Assembly (NCBI RefSeq): GCF_016718685.1 | Contig: NZ_JADKCX010000103.1 | Span: 1 to 37,822, forward strand | DNA from: Haliscomenobacter sp. | Lineage (GTDB): Bacteria > Bacteroidota > Bacteroidia > Chitinophagales > Saprospiraceae | DNA: 37,822 nucleotides | Direction: 5' to 3' | Part shown: positions 9,010-17,611 of the stretch, one piece after another | Layout: each line of letters opens with the position of its first letter | Position numbering within the stretch: the stretch's first letter is position 1 | The notes under the pieces: generated by a model | Databases searched by the model: none | Told to the model about the DNA's origin: nothing | Seen by the model: only the letters and a program-made list of their open reading frames with translations | Position numbers and translations under genes: made by a program

Positions 9010-10174
9010 CTAAAAAAACGTGAATACCACCAAGAGTCCCAATGCGAAAAGTATCGAAAAACCAATTGCGTAAAAAATGATGAACCAAAACCATTTGAAG
9101 GTAGTCCAAAACCAGTTTTGCGCATAAAATCGTTTCATGGTCAACAACAAGAAGACTGCGGCACCTAGGATGACAAAGCCCCACCACTCGCCCAGAGGGA
9201 GAAAATAGTTGTAAACAAGAATTAAAGTTAACATCAGGAAAACACCTGAGTGCCAGTGTAGCAGCAATACAAAATGCTCGACATAATACCTTTTTTGCGG
9301 CCAATAAAAAGAGTGCATCGCCCCAGCCATGACAATGATTAAAGCCAGGATCGTCCAAGAGAAACTGCCGATGTAGGCGGAGATCAGGTCATTGGGGTTT
9401 TGAATGGATCTAATGCCTTGACGAAGTAAAGTTTTTCCCAGCCAATCCTTGATGCCATACATCAGGATGAGTTCATCCGGGTTGTGTTCAACAATGTCTT
9501 TATAAGCAATTTTGGGTACTCGTGAGCCAAAATTCATAGCGAGACTATCTTTGCTTTTGGTTACGCGCACGATCTCCTCCATTTGTTTGGTCCACTTGCC
9601 ATTGGTTTTGTCTAGGATGATTTTCAGGATTCTTTGACAGGCGGCGTTTGAAGGGTAGGAGGCAATGAATCGTAACCAGTTTCTATTTCCCGACTAAAAA
9701 CATAACGTTCCAGCAAAAAATAGAAATCGGTTTGTTCATCTTCCTGAACCGGTTTTTTTGAGCCATCGGCATTCCGTGATGTGTTGGGGGCTTCCCCTAT
9801 TAAATTGAATTGTATCACACTATTGGAAGGATCGCCTATTTTGGTGTACGCCAACAAAAGGAAAAACATGACCACGAAGAAAAATTGGAAAGGATGGGGA
9901 TATTGCTTGATTTTTCCCGAAAAATAATCCAGCGTTACTTGGGCAGGAATCAACAAGCGCCACACCATGCGCAGTAACTTGCTGTCCAGATTGGTCACTT
10001 TGTGTAAAAATTTGCTGGTCAATTCTTTCAAGGGAATCCGACCCTCAAAACGTTTTGGCCACAATGTGGGCAAAACTTACCCTTCTTGGCCATTTTTTTG
10101 CCACAATTGGCACACAACTCCCGGGTTCTTCGGCGGGCAGATCGGTGGTTTTGATCGATAGGGGTGCTGTCCAT
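9010..10174 (-). CDS. DUF3667 zinc-ribbon membrane protein, two frameshifts
   Basis: Three frames join into about 388 residues. From the ATG at 10172-10174 the N-terminus carries a zinc ribbon, CANCGKK and then CPHCGQ. After a shift near 10050 comes RIPLKELTSKFLHKVTNLDS, LLIPAQVTLDYFSGKIKQY and PFQFFFVVMFFLLLAY, the signature of DUF3667. A second shift near 9630 leads into ILKIILDKTNGKWTKQMEEI and a C-terminal part with about four membrane helices, including YYVEHFVLLLHWHSG, also typical of this family. The role of DUF3667 is unknown; it is common in Bacteroidota. The gene is divergent from the ferritin-like pair. The frameshifts are probably sequence errors because every domain is present in order. 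Confidence 0.8.
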
Positions 10175-10393
10175 GCTTCAACCTTTTTACTTTCCCAAAT
10201 GAGCATTAAACATAGACAAGATAAATATCTAAGCCTGAAAAATGTACTTTATTTTTCTGAGTAACCTGAGAATTTAGCCTAAGAAACCAGGGAAATGATT
10301 TTTTTTTAATTTTTCTTTTCAGACAAATCCAATCCAAAACCATTTTTTGCTGCGTACGTCAAGAGGTATCATTTAACTACCAATTCCTATTTT
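10175..10393. other. Divergent intergenic region
   Basis: 219 AT-rich bases separate the DUF3667 gene (minus) from the ferritin-like pair (plus). It should hold both promoters. A weak -7-like TATGTTTA is present on the minus strand near 10210, and a T9 run lies near 10297. I see no ORF, RNA gene or convincing operator. Confidence 0.5.
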
Positions 10394-11089
10394 ATGACAA
10401 AAACAAATGATCAGCGTCAAATCCAAAGTGATTTTGACCTGCAACAAAAAGCCCTGGGTCGGAGGAAATTCCTGCGCAATACCGGAGCTGCCCTGACCGC
10501 CGGGGCTCTGGTTTCCATGATTGCTTGCGACAAAGACGATGACAATGATGGCGTAAATTTTGGGTCAGGTGACTTCGCCATCCTCAATTACGCCTACGCG
10601 CTCGAACAACTCGAAGCGGCTTTCTACATTCAGGTAATCACTACGCCCTATACGGGTATTTCAAGCGCCGAAAGCAGCTTGCTCACTGACATCCGCGATC
10701 ATGAAATCGCCCACCGCGAATTTTTCAAAGCTGCACTAGGTACCAATGCCATTCAGGCACTGGAAGTAGACTTCAGCAGCGTGAATTTCAACAGCCGCGA
10801 TAGTGTCTTGATGACGGCCAAGGCTTTTGAAGACCTCGGTGTATCTGCCTACAATGGCGCTGGTCGCTACATTGCTTCGGTGGATTACCTATTGTTGGCT
10901 GGCAAAATTGTATCCGTTGAAGCTCGCCATGCCGCCTACATTCGTGATTTGCTCAGCAATGGTTCTTTTGCCGACAGCACCGTAATCGATGCCAACGGCC
11001 TCGAAATGTCTCGTAAGCCCCGGGCAGTGTTGGACATTGCCAAAACGTACATCAAAACCAAACTGAACGCGAGCAGCCTACCTGCTTAA
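10394..11089 (+). CDS. Ferritin-like domain lipoprotein with Tat-type signal
   Basis: 231 residues. The N-terminus has a twin-arginine motif (GRRKFLRNTGAAL, Arg23-Arg24) followed by a lipobox SMIAC (Cys45) and an acidic stretch of Asp residues, so it should be exported folded and anchored as a lipoprotein. The rest is a four-helix ferritin-like domain (desiccation-related PCC13-62-like family). Metal-type motifs are LEQLEAAFYIQ, DHEIAHREFF, AFEDLGVSAYNGA and SVEARHAAYIRDL, with the Glu/His pattern of ferritin-like di-iron sites. Such proteins are often annotated only as ferritin-like; substrate or storage role is unknown. A paralogue follows after 26 bases, presumably co-transcribed. Confidence 0.85.
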   Translation: MTKTNDQRQIQSDFDLQQKALGRRKFLRNTGAALTAGALVSMIACDKDDDNDGVNFGSGDFAILNYAYALEQLEAAFYIQVITTPYTGISSAESSLLTDIRDHEIAHREFFKAALGTNAIQALEVDFSSVNFNSRDSVLMTAKAFEDLGVSAYNGAGRYIASVDYLLLAGKIVSVEARHAAYIRDLLSNGSFADSTVIDANGLEMSRKPRAVLDIAKTYIKTKLNASSLPA

Positions 11090-11115
11090 CTTTCATCCAT
11101 CAAAAAGACACATCC

Positions 11116-11961
11116 ATGAACACACTAAAAGTGTTAAATATCATTAGTGAGCAGGATCCGGAAATTTTTGACCGGATCGACACGCGCCGTAAGGCCATGC
11201 ATGCTTTCAGCGGTTTGGGTAAAAAAATTGCCTTGATTTCTGCCCCTTTTATGTTGGGTACCGTGCTCAATAAAGCTTACGGTCAGTCGCCAAGCAGTTC
11301 CGTTATCGACGTGCTGAATTTTGCACTGACCCTGGAATACCTGGAATACGAATTCTATTTGAAGGCAACCAGCAGCGCGGGCTTGATTCCTGCTGGTGCG
11401 GCTACTGCCGCCATTACCACCATCCGCGACCATGAATTGGCGCACGTCAATTTTCTCAAGACCGCCATTACTGGGTCGGGTGGAACACCTGTAGCCAAAC
11501 CAACTTTCGATTTTTCGGGTGGTAATGGTACGGGTACCGGGCCTTTTGCTGCGGCCTTCTCCAACTATCAACTCTTTTTGGCGGTAGCTCAAACCCTGGA
11601 AGACACTGGGGTACGCGCCTACAAAGGCCAGGCGGGTAACCTGATCGGCTCCGATGACGTCTTGGAAGCAGCGCTGAACATCCACTCAGTGGAAGCTCGC
11701 CACGCTTCACACGTTCGCCAGATGCGCAAAGCCAACAATTTTGGCGATGTGAAACCCTGGATTACGGGCAAAGACACTGGCGGCATCGGCGCGCTGGTAC
11801 AAGCCAATTATGATGGAGAAGAACTCACTACCCAAGCAGGTGTAAACATCATCAACATCGGTGGGCAGAGCATCTCAGCCAATGCTGCCAGCGAGAGCTT
11901 CGACGAACCGCTGACCACCGCCCAGGTGCTGGCGCTGGTGGATGGTTTCATTGCTGCATAG
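11116..11961 (+). CDS. Second ferritin-like domain protein, exported
   Basis: 281 residues, a paralogue of the preceding gene. It has a long N-terminal part (DPEIFDRIDTRRKAMHAFSG) leading into a hydrophobic segment (IALISAPFMLGTVL) that ends near AYGQ. This looks like a degenerate Tat-like or ordinary signal without a lipobox. The helical core has LTLEYLEYEFYLKA, RDHELAHVNFLK, TLEDTGVRAYKGQAG and HSVEARHASHVRQM, matching the first gene. The extra C-terminal 60 residues (NYDGEELTTQAGVNII) have no counterpart in the first copy. A U-tailed hairpin follows at 11983, closing the two-gene unit. A shared oxidative or desiccation stress role is inference from the family. Confidence 0.85.
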   Translation: MNTLKVLNIISEQDPEIFDRIDTRRKAMHAFSGLGKKIALISAPFMLGTVLNKAYGQSPSSSVIDVLNFALTLEYLEYEFYLKATSSAGLIPAGAATAAITTIRDHELAHVNFLKTAITGSGGTPVAKPTFDFSGGNGTGTGPFAAAFSNYQLFLAVAQTLEDTGVRAYKGQAGNLIGSDDVLEAALNIHSVEARHASHVRQMRKANNFGDVKPWITGKDTGGIGALVQANYDGEELTTQAGVNIINIGGQSISANAASESFDEPLTTAQVLALVDGFIAA

Positions 11962-11982
11962 TGTAGTTAACTATAAAAGGTT

Positions 11983-12021
11983 AAGTGGCCAGCCCAACAT
12001 ATCGGGTTGGTCACTTTTTTT
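11983..12021 (+). terminator. Intrinsic terminator after the ferritin-like pair
   Basis: AAGTGGCCAGCCC (11983-11995) pairs with GGGTTGGTCACTT (12004-12016) in a 13-bp stem with two G-U pairs, followed by a T run. Classic terminator shape 22 bases after the stop. Confidence 0.85.
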
Positions 12022-12101
12022 CTTAAAGAATTGTCTCGTCCTGAAATTATCATTTCCCATTTTATTTTATCTCCCCACCACCGCAATCCTACTTTTCCCT
12101 G

Positions 12102-12109
12102 TACCTTTG
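12102..12109 (+). promoter_or_regulatory. Bacteroidota -7 box (TACCTTTG)
   Basis: TACCTTTG fits TAnnTTTG. Transcription would start near 12116, about 22 bases before the ATG at 12138, supporting that upstream start for the small membrane protein. No clear -33 element. Confidence 0.45.
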
Positions 12110-12137
12110 CCCCATTATCTTCATCAAACCGAAGCAA

Positions 12138-12435
12138 ATGATGACACTGCTTCTTACGCTGGTTTTGGCACTGTTTGCCGCCATGCTTTTTTTGAATGTA
12201 CTTCCGGGTCAAAGTGTTCAAAGTCTACAAAATTTTGGTGCAAAACCGCGTAGAATTTGGGGTAGCCCACATTTTTAACAAACAAAAAATGGAGGAGGAG
12301 ATCATCTCCCGGTATCCCCACATGCGGGAGCACATCCTGGCATTTGTCAACCACATGCAATATTCGATTCGGATGGCTACGGTGCTGACCTTTCTGATCA
12401 CTTTGTTTGGGGCCATTTTGATGTATTATAAATAA
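12138..12435 (+). CDS. Small two-helix membrane protein, probable frameshift
   Basis: From ATG 12138 the reading gives MMTLLLTLVLALFAAMLFLN, a membrane helix. A frame change just after the T7 run (about 12196) then leads into YFRVKVFKVYKILVQNRVEF, KMEEEIISRYPHMREHILAF and a second helix, ATVLTFLITLFGAILMYYK, ending at 12435. The clean frame alone begins at an internal ATG at 12196 (79 residues), but that ATG has no upstream ribosome-binding context, whereas the 12138 start follows a -7 box. The product would be about 98 residues with both ends in the membrane. I do not recognise a named family. It stops 6 bases before the Gfo/Idh/MocA gene, so the two are likely co-transcribed. Confidence 0.55.
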
Positions 12436-12441
12436 GCAACC

Positions 12442-13446
12442 ATGTTAAAAATAGGTGTACTCGGCACAGGCCATTTGGGCAAAATTCACTTGAAATGCAT
12501 CCAACTGGCGGTAGAAACGTATGATTTGGTGGGTTTTTACGACCCCAATCCGTCAATGGCGAAAGCAGTAGCCGAACAATTCAAACTCAGAGCCTTTGAG
12601 TCGGTCGAAGCCCTTATCCAGGCTGTGGATGTGGTAGATATTGTCACGCCCACGACCACCCATTTTGCCCTGGCCGTACAAGTCATCCAGGCGGGTAAAC
12701 ACGTGTTTATCGAAAAACCGCTTACCCATACCATCGCGGAGGCCGAAGAACTGATTCGATTGAGCAAAGAATATGGAGTACAAGTACAAGTTGGCCACGT
12801 GGAGCGCTTCAACCCCGCCTTGTTGGCGCTCGAAAACACCGACCTCAACCCCATGTTCATTGAAGCGCACCGCCTGGCCGCATTCAATCCGCGCGGAACG
12901 GACGTATCGGTGGTGCTCGACCTGATGATCCACGACCTGGACATTGTTTTGAGTATGGTTGACGCCAGGCCGACCAAAGTAAGCGCCAACGGGGTTGCGG
13001 TGGTCAGCGAAACGCCAGATATTGCGAACGCGCGCATCGAGTTTGACAATGGTTGTGTAGCCAACCTGACCGCCAGTCGCATCTCGATGAAACAAATGCG
13101 CAAAGTGCGCTTCTTTCAGCGCGACGCTTACATCAGTCTCGATTTTTTGGAAAAAAACGCACAAGTGGTCCGTCTGTACGACCAGGATGCCGCGAATTTG
13201 CCCGAAAATGCGAACCTGCTGGAATGGCATACCCCACAAGGGATAAAAATGTTGCACATTGATATGCCGCCCATTGAGTCGGTCAATGCCATCAAAATGG
13301 AACTGGAGTCTTTTGCGGATAGTATTATCAACCATACCACGCCCAAGGTCAGCATTGAAGATGGGTATCAGGCCTTGACGCTTGCTTACGAGATCATTCG
13401 GGAAATTGACCAGGATAGCAGACTTTACAAAGGAGTAATCATTTGA
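12442..13446 (+). CDS. Gfo/Idh/MocA family NAD(P)-dependent oxidoreductase
   Basis: 334 residues, intact. The N-terminal Rossmann fold has the dinucleotide motif GVLGTGHLGKIH (residues 5-16), DIVTPTTTHF and the family's catalytic-lysine motif EKP (91-93, in VFIEKPLTH). The C-terminal half carries QVGHVERFNPA, FNPRGTDVSVVLDLMIHDLD and NGCVANLTASRIS, all strongly conserved in a Bacteroidota subgroup. That subgroup resembles sugar-nucleotide 3-dehydrogenases such as UDP-GlcNAc 3-dehydrogenase, but I cannot assign the substrate. It sits upstream of a lipoprotein gene and a polyprenyl glycosylphosphotransferase, which fits a role in cell-surface sugar synthesis. It is distinct from the second oxidoreductase of this superfamily at 20698. 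Confidence 0.9.
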   Translation: MLKIGVLGTGHLGKIHLKCIQLAVETYDLVGFYDPNPSMAKAVAEQFKLRAFESVEALIQAVDVVDIVTPTTTHFALAVQVIQAGKHVFIEKPLTHTIAEAEELIRLSKEYGVQVQVGHVERFNPALLALENTDLNPMFIEAHRLAAFNPRGTDVSVVLDLMIHDLDIVLSMVDARPTKVSANGVAVVSETPDIANARIEFDNGCVANLTASRISMKQMRKVRFFQRDAYISLDFLEKNAQVVRLYDQDAANLPENANLLEWHTPQGIKMLHIDMPPIESVNAIKMELESFADSIINHTTPKVSIEDGYQALTLAYEIIREIDQDSRLYKGVII

Positions 13447-13469
13447 TAATACAGCGTTAACTCAAAATA

Positions 13470-14396
13470 ATGAGTACTCAGGGTAAAAAGTTGGATTTTG
13501 CAGCCCGGAAATCGATGTTCTTGATTCCGACTTTGCTCTGTTTACTGTTGTGTGGAACGGCATGCAACCTGATCAATCCAGTGGAGGATATTCCTGCGTA
13601 CATCTGGATAGCGCCTTTTGAGGTACAAACCACCGGAGTTCAGGGTAGTGCTTCGGCCAAAATCACCGAAGTGTGGCTGAGTGTTGATGGCTCTTTTTTT
13701 GGCGTGTATGCGCTGCCAGCGCGGATTCCCATCCTCAAAACCGGGGCAACACTGGTGAAATTGGAAGCAGGCATCAAAGACAACGGCATCAGTACCACAC
13801 CGGAGATTTATCCTTTTTTTCAGCCGCTTGAGTTCAACATTGAGCTAAAAGCCAATGAAATAGACAGCATTCGCCCGAAAGCCACTTACCGAAGTGGCAT
13901 TCGGTTTGCTTTCGTAGAAAATTTTGAAAGTAATTCCCACGTTTTTCAAACCCTGGTCACTGGTAATGAGTCTAACCGGATGAGCATTACCAATGAAGGA
14001 GCTTTTGAAGGCAGTGGATCTGGTTTGATCCAACTCAGTACCCAATACCCGGCAGTAGAATTGGCAACCCGCGATGCCTACTCCGGTTTGCTGGCCAAAG
14101 GGTCGGCAGTGTATTTGGAACTCAACTACAAATCCGAGGTTCCGCTCAGTGTAGGCGTCATTGCTTACAAAGCGGGAAACCTGAGTGGAGGGGGGCAAAT
14201 CCTTTATTCGGCAGGGTTCAATCCCAGTGAAAACTGGAATAAAATTTATTTTAACCTTTCTCGCGTAGTTGCAGACAGCAAATTGGACGATTACCAGATC
14301 ATACTAAAAACAGAAATACCCAAAAACACAGATGGTACAACCTTACGACCCAACGCGAGAATCTGGCTTGACAACGTTAAACTTGTCCACTTCTAA
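13470..14396 (+). CDS. Uncharacterised lipoprotein
   Basis: 308 residues. A signal peptide with lipobox (LLLCGTAC, Cys32) marks it as a lipoprotein; an internal Met at residue 16 (13515) could be the real start. The mature part shows no family I can name. It has two likely beta-rich parts: VQTTGVQGSASAKITEVWLS with FFGVYALPARIPI (Ig-like look), and a C-terminal jelly-roll-like segment with FVENFESNSHVF, GSGSGLIQL, AVYLELNYKSE and ARIWLDNVKLVHF. The last resembles carbohydrate-binding or glycan-hydrolase accessory domains. It lies 23 bases after the Gfo/Idh/MocA gene and overlaps the next gene by 65 bases, so it probably belongs to the surface-polysaccharide transcription unit. Confidence 0.7.
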   Translation: MSTQGKKLDFAARKSMFLIPTLLCLLLCGTACNLINPVEDIPAYIWIAPFEVQTTGVQGSASAKITEVWLSVDGSFFGVYALPARIPILKTGATLVKLEAGIKDNGISTTPEIYPFFQPLEFNIELKANEIDSIRPKATYRSGIRFAFVENFESNSHVFQTLVTGNESNRMSITNEGAFEGSGSGLIQLSTQYPAVELATRDAYSGLLAKGSAVYLELNYKSEVPLSVGVIAYKAGNLSGGGQILYSAGFNPSENWNKIYFNLSRVVADSKLDDYQIILKTEIPKNTDGTTLRPNARIWLDNVKLVHF

Positions 14397-15837
14397 AATT
14401 GACTACTTCAAAGCTGCGCGTACACGCAAGCAGCACACCCTGATCTATAAGTTTGCCGATTTTTTAGCTGCCATGTTGACCTGGGCCTGTTTCTTTAGTT
14501 ACCGCAAGGTGATGGTCGAAAGTGGCTCTTTCCCGATGGATGTAGTGGCGGATCAGAATTTTTGGTACGGGGTGGTGATGATTCCACTGGGTTGGACGCT
14601 TTTCTATTCCGTTTTTGACCAATACAAAGACATTTACCGGCTTTCGCGTTTGTCTACGCTTGCCCGCACTTTATTCCTGAGTTTTTTTGGGGCGATTTTT
14701 CTGTTTTTTGCCGTCATTCTGGATGATTTTATTCCGAGTTATCATACGTATTACGCTTCTTTTTTTACCCTCTTCACCCTGCATTTCCTGATCACGGCTA
14801 CGGTTCGGATGATTTTGCTCACCCGGGCCAGCAAACGCCTCAAGTCCGGGCAGGTGAGTTTCAATACCCTGATCATTGGAGGAAATGCCAGCGCGGTAGA
14901 ATTGTACCAGGACATGCATTCCCGCAAAAAAAGTTTGGGCTATAATTTCCTGGGTTTCATTGACACCAACGGCAAAAGCTCTAATGAACTCCACAGGCAT
15001 CTGCCCAAACTCGGACACGTCAATACCATTCCGGCAGTGGTGCGGGATTGCAACGTTGAGGAGGTCATCATTGCCATCGAAACCAGCGAGCATAATCGCA
15101 TCCGCGAAATCCTCAATACCCTGTTTGAATTTACCCCACCAGTGCAAGTCAACATCATTCCCGATATGTACGACATCATGCTGGGAACGGTAAAAATGAA
15201 CCATGTATACGGGGCGGTATTGATTCAAATTCGCCAGGATCTGTTGGCGAACTGGCAGGTCATCATCAAGCGGATGATCGATTTGGTGGCTTCTTCCTTG
15301 TTTTTGCTGGTTTTTGCTCCGCTGTACGCCTACATTGCCTTGCGGGTAAGAATGTCTTCACAAGGCCCGATTTTTTACGCTCAGGAACGGGTTGGGCACA
15401 ATGGCAAGCCATTTTTTATTTTTAAGTTTCGTTCCATGTACACCGATGCGGAAAACCAGGGGCCCCAACTTTCACAAGATGGCGACAACCGGGTAACGCC
15501 CTGGGGAGCCATTATGCGCAAATACCGCCTGGATGAATTGCCCCAATTTTGGAACGTGCTGCGCGGCGAAATGGCGCTGGTGGGCCCACGCCCCGAGCGG
15601 CAATTTTACATCGATCAAATTGTGCCCCGCGCGCCCCATTATAAGCACCTGCTCAAGGTGCGCCCCGGTATCACTTCCTGGGGACAAGTCAAATACGGTT
15701 ACGCCTCCAACGTTGACCAAATGATTCAGCGCCTGAAATTCGATTTGTTGTACATCGAAAACATGTCTTTGGCGCTGGACTTCAAAATCCTGTTTTATAC
15801 GGTGCTGGTGTTGCTACAGGGCAAAGGAAAAGTTTAA
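14332..15837 (+). CDS. Polyprenyl glycosylphosphotransferase (exopolysaccharide initiation, WcaJ-like)
   Basis: 501 residues from ATG 14332. It transfers a sugar-1-phosphate to undecaprenyl phosphate to start a surface polysaccharide repeat unit at the inner membrane. Four N-terminal helices (FADFLAAMLTWACFF, VVMIPLGWTLFY, LFLSFFGAIFLFFA, SFFTLFTLHFLITA) precede a CoA-binding-like Rossmann domain (TLIIGGNASAVEL). The C-terminal bacterial sugar transferase domain has FFIFKFRSMYTDAE, YRLDELPQFWNVLRGEMALV, GPRPER and GITSWGQVKYGYA. The start overlaps the lipoprotein gene by 65 bases; the next in-frame Met is at residue 48 and would cut the first helix, so either the overlap is real or a non-ATG start is used. 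It is followed directly by hairpin C. Confidence 0.9.
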   Translation: MVQPYDPTRESGLTTLNLSTSKIDYFKAARTRKQHTLIYKFADFLAAMLTWACFFSYRKVMVESGSFPMDVVADQNFWYGVVMIPLGWTLFYSVFDQYKDIYRLSRLSTLARTLFLSFFGAIFLFFAVILDDFIPSYHTYYASFFTLFTLHFLITATVRMILLTRASKRLKSGQVSFNTLIIGGNASAVELYQDMHSRKKSLGYNFLGFIDTNGKSSNELHRHLPKLGHVNTIPAVVRDCNVEEVIIAIETSEHNRIREILNTLFEFTPPVQVNIIPDMYDIMLGTVKMNHVYGAVLIQIRQDLLANWQVIIKRMIDLVASSLFLLVFAPLYAYIALRVRMSSQGPIFYAQERVGHNGKPFFIFKFRSMYTDAENQGPQLSQDGDNRVTPWGAIMRKYRLDELPQFWNVLRGEMALVGPRPERQFYIDQIVPRAPHYKHLLKVRPGITSWGQVKYGYASNVDQMIQRLKFDLLYIENMSLALDFKILFYTVLVLLQGKGKV

Positions 15838-15840
15838 GTT

Positions 15841-15970
15841 GAAAAGTTTAGGGTTGAAATGTTGAAGAGAAGTTCTAAAGTTGATAAGTGAATTAGAAGA
15901 TCTGTAAAAATCGCCTATCTAACTTTTTAACCCTTCAACTTCTCTTCAACATTTCAACCCTAAACTTTTC
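15841..15970. repeat. Word-hairpin C: perfect 34-bp inverted repeat
   Basis: Arms 15841-15874 and 15937-15970 are perfect reverse complements of 34 bases, starting 3 bases after the glycosylphosphotransferase stop. The arm repeats a GTTGAA word (GTTGAAAAG, GTTGAAAT, GTTGAAGAG). Weaker complementarity continues inwards (CTAAAGTTGATAAG against AACTTTTTAACCC). The loop is about 62 bases. Confidence 0.85.
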
Positions 15971-16042
15971 ATCTATTTCAGCGTATTCAATGAACCAAAC
16001 TGTCGATTAGAATGTATATTTATGCAAGTCAGCACAAAGCAT

Positions 16043-16050
16043 TATCTTTG
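16043..16050 (+). promoter_or_regulatory. Bacteroidota -7 box (TATCTTTG) of the bacilliredoxin gene
   Basis: TATCTTTG matches TAnnTTTG and lies 48 bases upstream of the bacilliredoxin ATG. The -33 region is only weakly matched. Confidence 0.5.
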
Positions 16051-16098
16051 CGCTGGATGGATTGAATTTTTCATAAAAAACAACTTAACCGACACAAT

Positions 16099-16512
16099 AT
16101 GTATCCAATCGAGATTGTCGCGCCAATGTCTCAGGACCTGACTTCCTTCGGGTTCAAAGGTTTGTCCACTGTTGAAGAAGTTATTGATGCACTGGATCAA
16201 GACACTGGAACAACCATGGTTGTGGTCAATTCCGTGTGTGGCTGTGCGGCAGCAAACGCTCGTCCAGGAGCAAAAATGGCGCTGCAAGGTGCCAAAAAAC
16301 CGGATAATCTGGTGACGGTATTTGCTGGCGTTGATCAGGCTGCAACGGCAAAGGCCCGTGAATACATGCTCCCTTACCCTCCATCTTCACCAGCGATTGC
16401 GCTGTTTAAGGATGGAAAATTGGTTCACTTCCTGGAAAGACACCACATCGAGGGTCGTTCAGCAGAGATCATTGCAGAGAATTTAAAAATGGCATTTGAG
16501 CGTTATTGCTAG
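16099..16512 (+). CDS. Bacilliredoxin (BrxA/BrxB, YphP/YqiW family)
   Basis: 137 residues, normal for the family. It is a thioredoxin-fold protein that removes bacillithiol from S-thiolated cytosolic proteins after oxidative stress. The active-site motif CGC is at residues 47-49 in VVNSVCGCAAANARPG. LPYPPSSPAIALFKDG supplies the cis-Pro loop region, and RHHIEGRSAEIIAENL with a C-terminal Cys (RYC) is typical of BrxA/BrxB. Family members in Bacteroidota imply use of bacillithiol or a related thiol; no bacillithiol synthesis gene is in the window. It is a single-gene unit with its own -7 box upstream and a terminator directly downstream. Confidence 0.92.
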   Translation: MYPIEIVAPMSQDLTSFGFKGLSTVEEVIDALDQDTGTTMVVVNSVCGCAAANARPGAKMALQGAKKPDNLVTVFAGVDQAATAKAREYMLPYPPSSPAIALFKDGKLVHFLERHHIEGRSAEIIAENLKMAFERYC

Positions 16513-16535
16513 GCTATGCCAATTCTTTCGAAGCG

Positions 16536-16569
16536 AAAAGGTTGGGTTCAATTTGAACTCAACCTTTTT
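16536..16569 (+). terminator. Intrinsic terminator of the bacilliredoxin gene
   Basis: AAAAGGTTGGGTTCA (16536-16550) pairs with TGAACTCAACCTTTT (from 16553) with one G-U pair, a 2-base loop and a T8 tail, 23 bases after the stop. Confidence 0.85.
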
Positions 16570-16613
16570 TTTGAAAGTGTCAAATGTAGTTTCTATTTTT
16601 TGTATTGCTCACT

Positions 16614-17481
16614 TTACAACCCCTCATGCATCCTCCGATGCTCCAGGGGTGATTTCCCCATCACCTCTTTAAACGTCCGGTCAAAATAAGACAGGCTATT
16701 GAATCCTGATTCAAAACAAGCCACTGTTACTGTGCTGTCCTTCTTTTGCAAGAGCTTGCAAGCATAGGCAATGCGGATTTCATTCAAAAAACGGGTAAAA
16801 GTTTTTAAAGTGCGCGTTTTGAAATAACGACAAAAAGCCGTTTCACTCATGTTTGCTATTTCCGCTGCCTTGCTGATGCTAATCGGCTCCTGAAAATTGG
16901 CGTACACGTACTGGTTGATGCGCCACATCCGCTCCTCATCTTTGCTGAAATCGAAATAATAATCCTGATTGACTAAATAGTTAAAATCGTTGCTTTCCGC
17001 CAGGGTAACCAACACATTGAGCAATTGCACCAGCTTGCGTGTATCGTGTTGGTAGTACATGTCGTGCAGCAAAGGTTTTACAGCGGCACTAAGGGCTTCT
17101 CCGAAATGCAATCCTCGTCTGGCCCGCTGGAACAAACCCCGCAGCGGCTGCATTTCTGGCGCGTTTTTAAACGGTTCACCCAAAAAATCTTCGAGTAAAC
17201 TGGATAATCAAACCAAATGGCCGTTCTTCAGGGTATTGGCGCTTGAAGGCGGGGTTTTCCTGTAAAACATGCGGAAAGTTAGCGCCCAGCAGCACCAGAT
17301 CGCCTTCTGCAAACTCGCCAAACCCGTCGCCAATGACACTATTGGTGTGCCCTTTCATAAAATAAATCAATTCCAGCTCAGGATGATAGTGCCAACGAGT
17401 GCTCAAATCAAAGGCTTCCCACTTGAACACAAAGGAGCGATTGGCTTGTGGATTGATCAAACGATAAGATGGTTTTGTCAT
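16614..17481 (-). CDS. AraC family regulator with cupin sensor, one frameshift (putative apiose-locus regulator)
   Basis: Two frames join into about 289 residues. The N-terminal cupin-type sensor reads WHYHPELELIYFMKGHTNSV, GDLVLLGANFPHVLQENPAF and PFGLIIQF. The frame breaks near 17180, where a T6 run looks one base too long (FLGEPF would restore it). The C-terminal part has the two AraC helix-turn-helices: ISISKAAEIANMSETAFCRY and VTVACFESGFNSLSYFDRTF, then FKEVMGKSPLEHRR. I chose ATG 17481 (MTKPSYRLIN) over 17541, because a -7-like TAAATTTG at 17539-17546 on the minus strand would put the 17541 codon upstream of transcription start. It is divergent from the apiose operon, so it probably senses a sugar or intermediate of that pathway. 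Confidence 0.8.
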
Positions 17482-17546
17482 TTTATACTGTAATTTACCC
17501 TTTGTGCCATAAAATCTTTGGCTTTTGCTAATATAGTTCAAATTTA

Positions 17547-17579
17547 TGAAAAGAATGTGAAAAGATTATTGGCTTTTCA
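17547..17579. promoter_or_regulatory. Candidate AraC-type operator: three TGAAAAG half-sites
   Basis: TGAAAAG at 17547-17553 and again at 17558-17564 form direct repeats with an 11-base period (one helical turn). CTTTTCA at 17573-17579 is an inverted third copy, making a TGAAAAG-N8-CTTTTCA dyad. All lie in the gap between the AraC gene and the apiose operon. A -7-like GATATTTG follows at 17584-17591. Assignment to this regulator is inference. Confidence 0.5.
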
Positions 17580-17611
17580 ACTGGATATTTGTTGGAGCAA
17601 AAAAGATCAGA

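Noticed and set aside
12553..13335. 260-residue minus-strand ORF
   Set aside because: Antisense shadow of the intact Gfo/Idh/MocA gene at 12442-13446.
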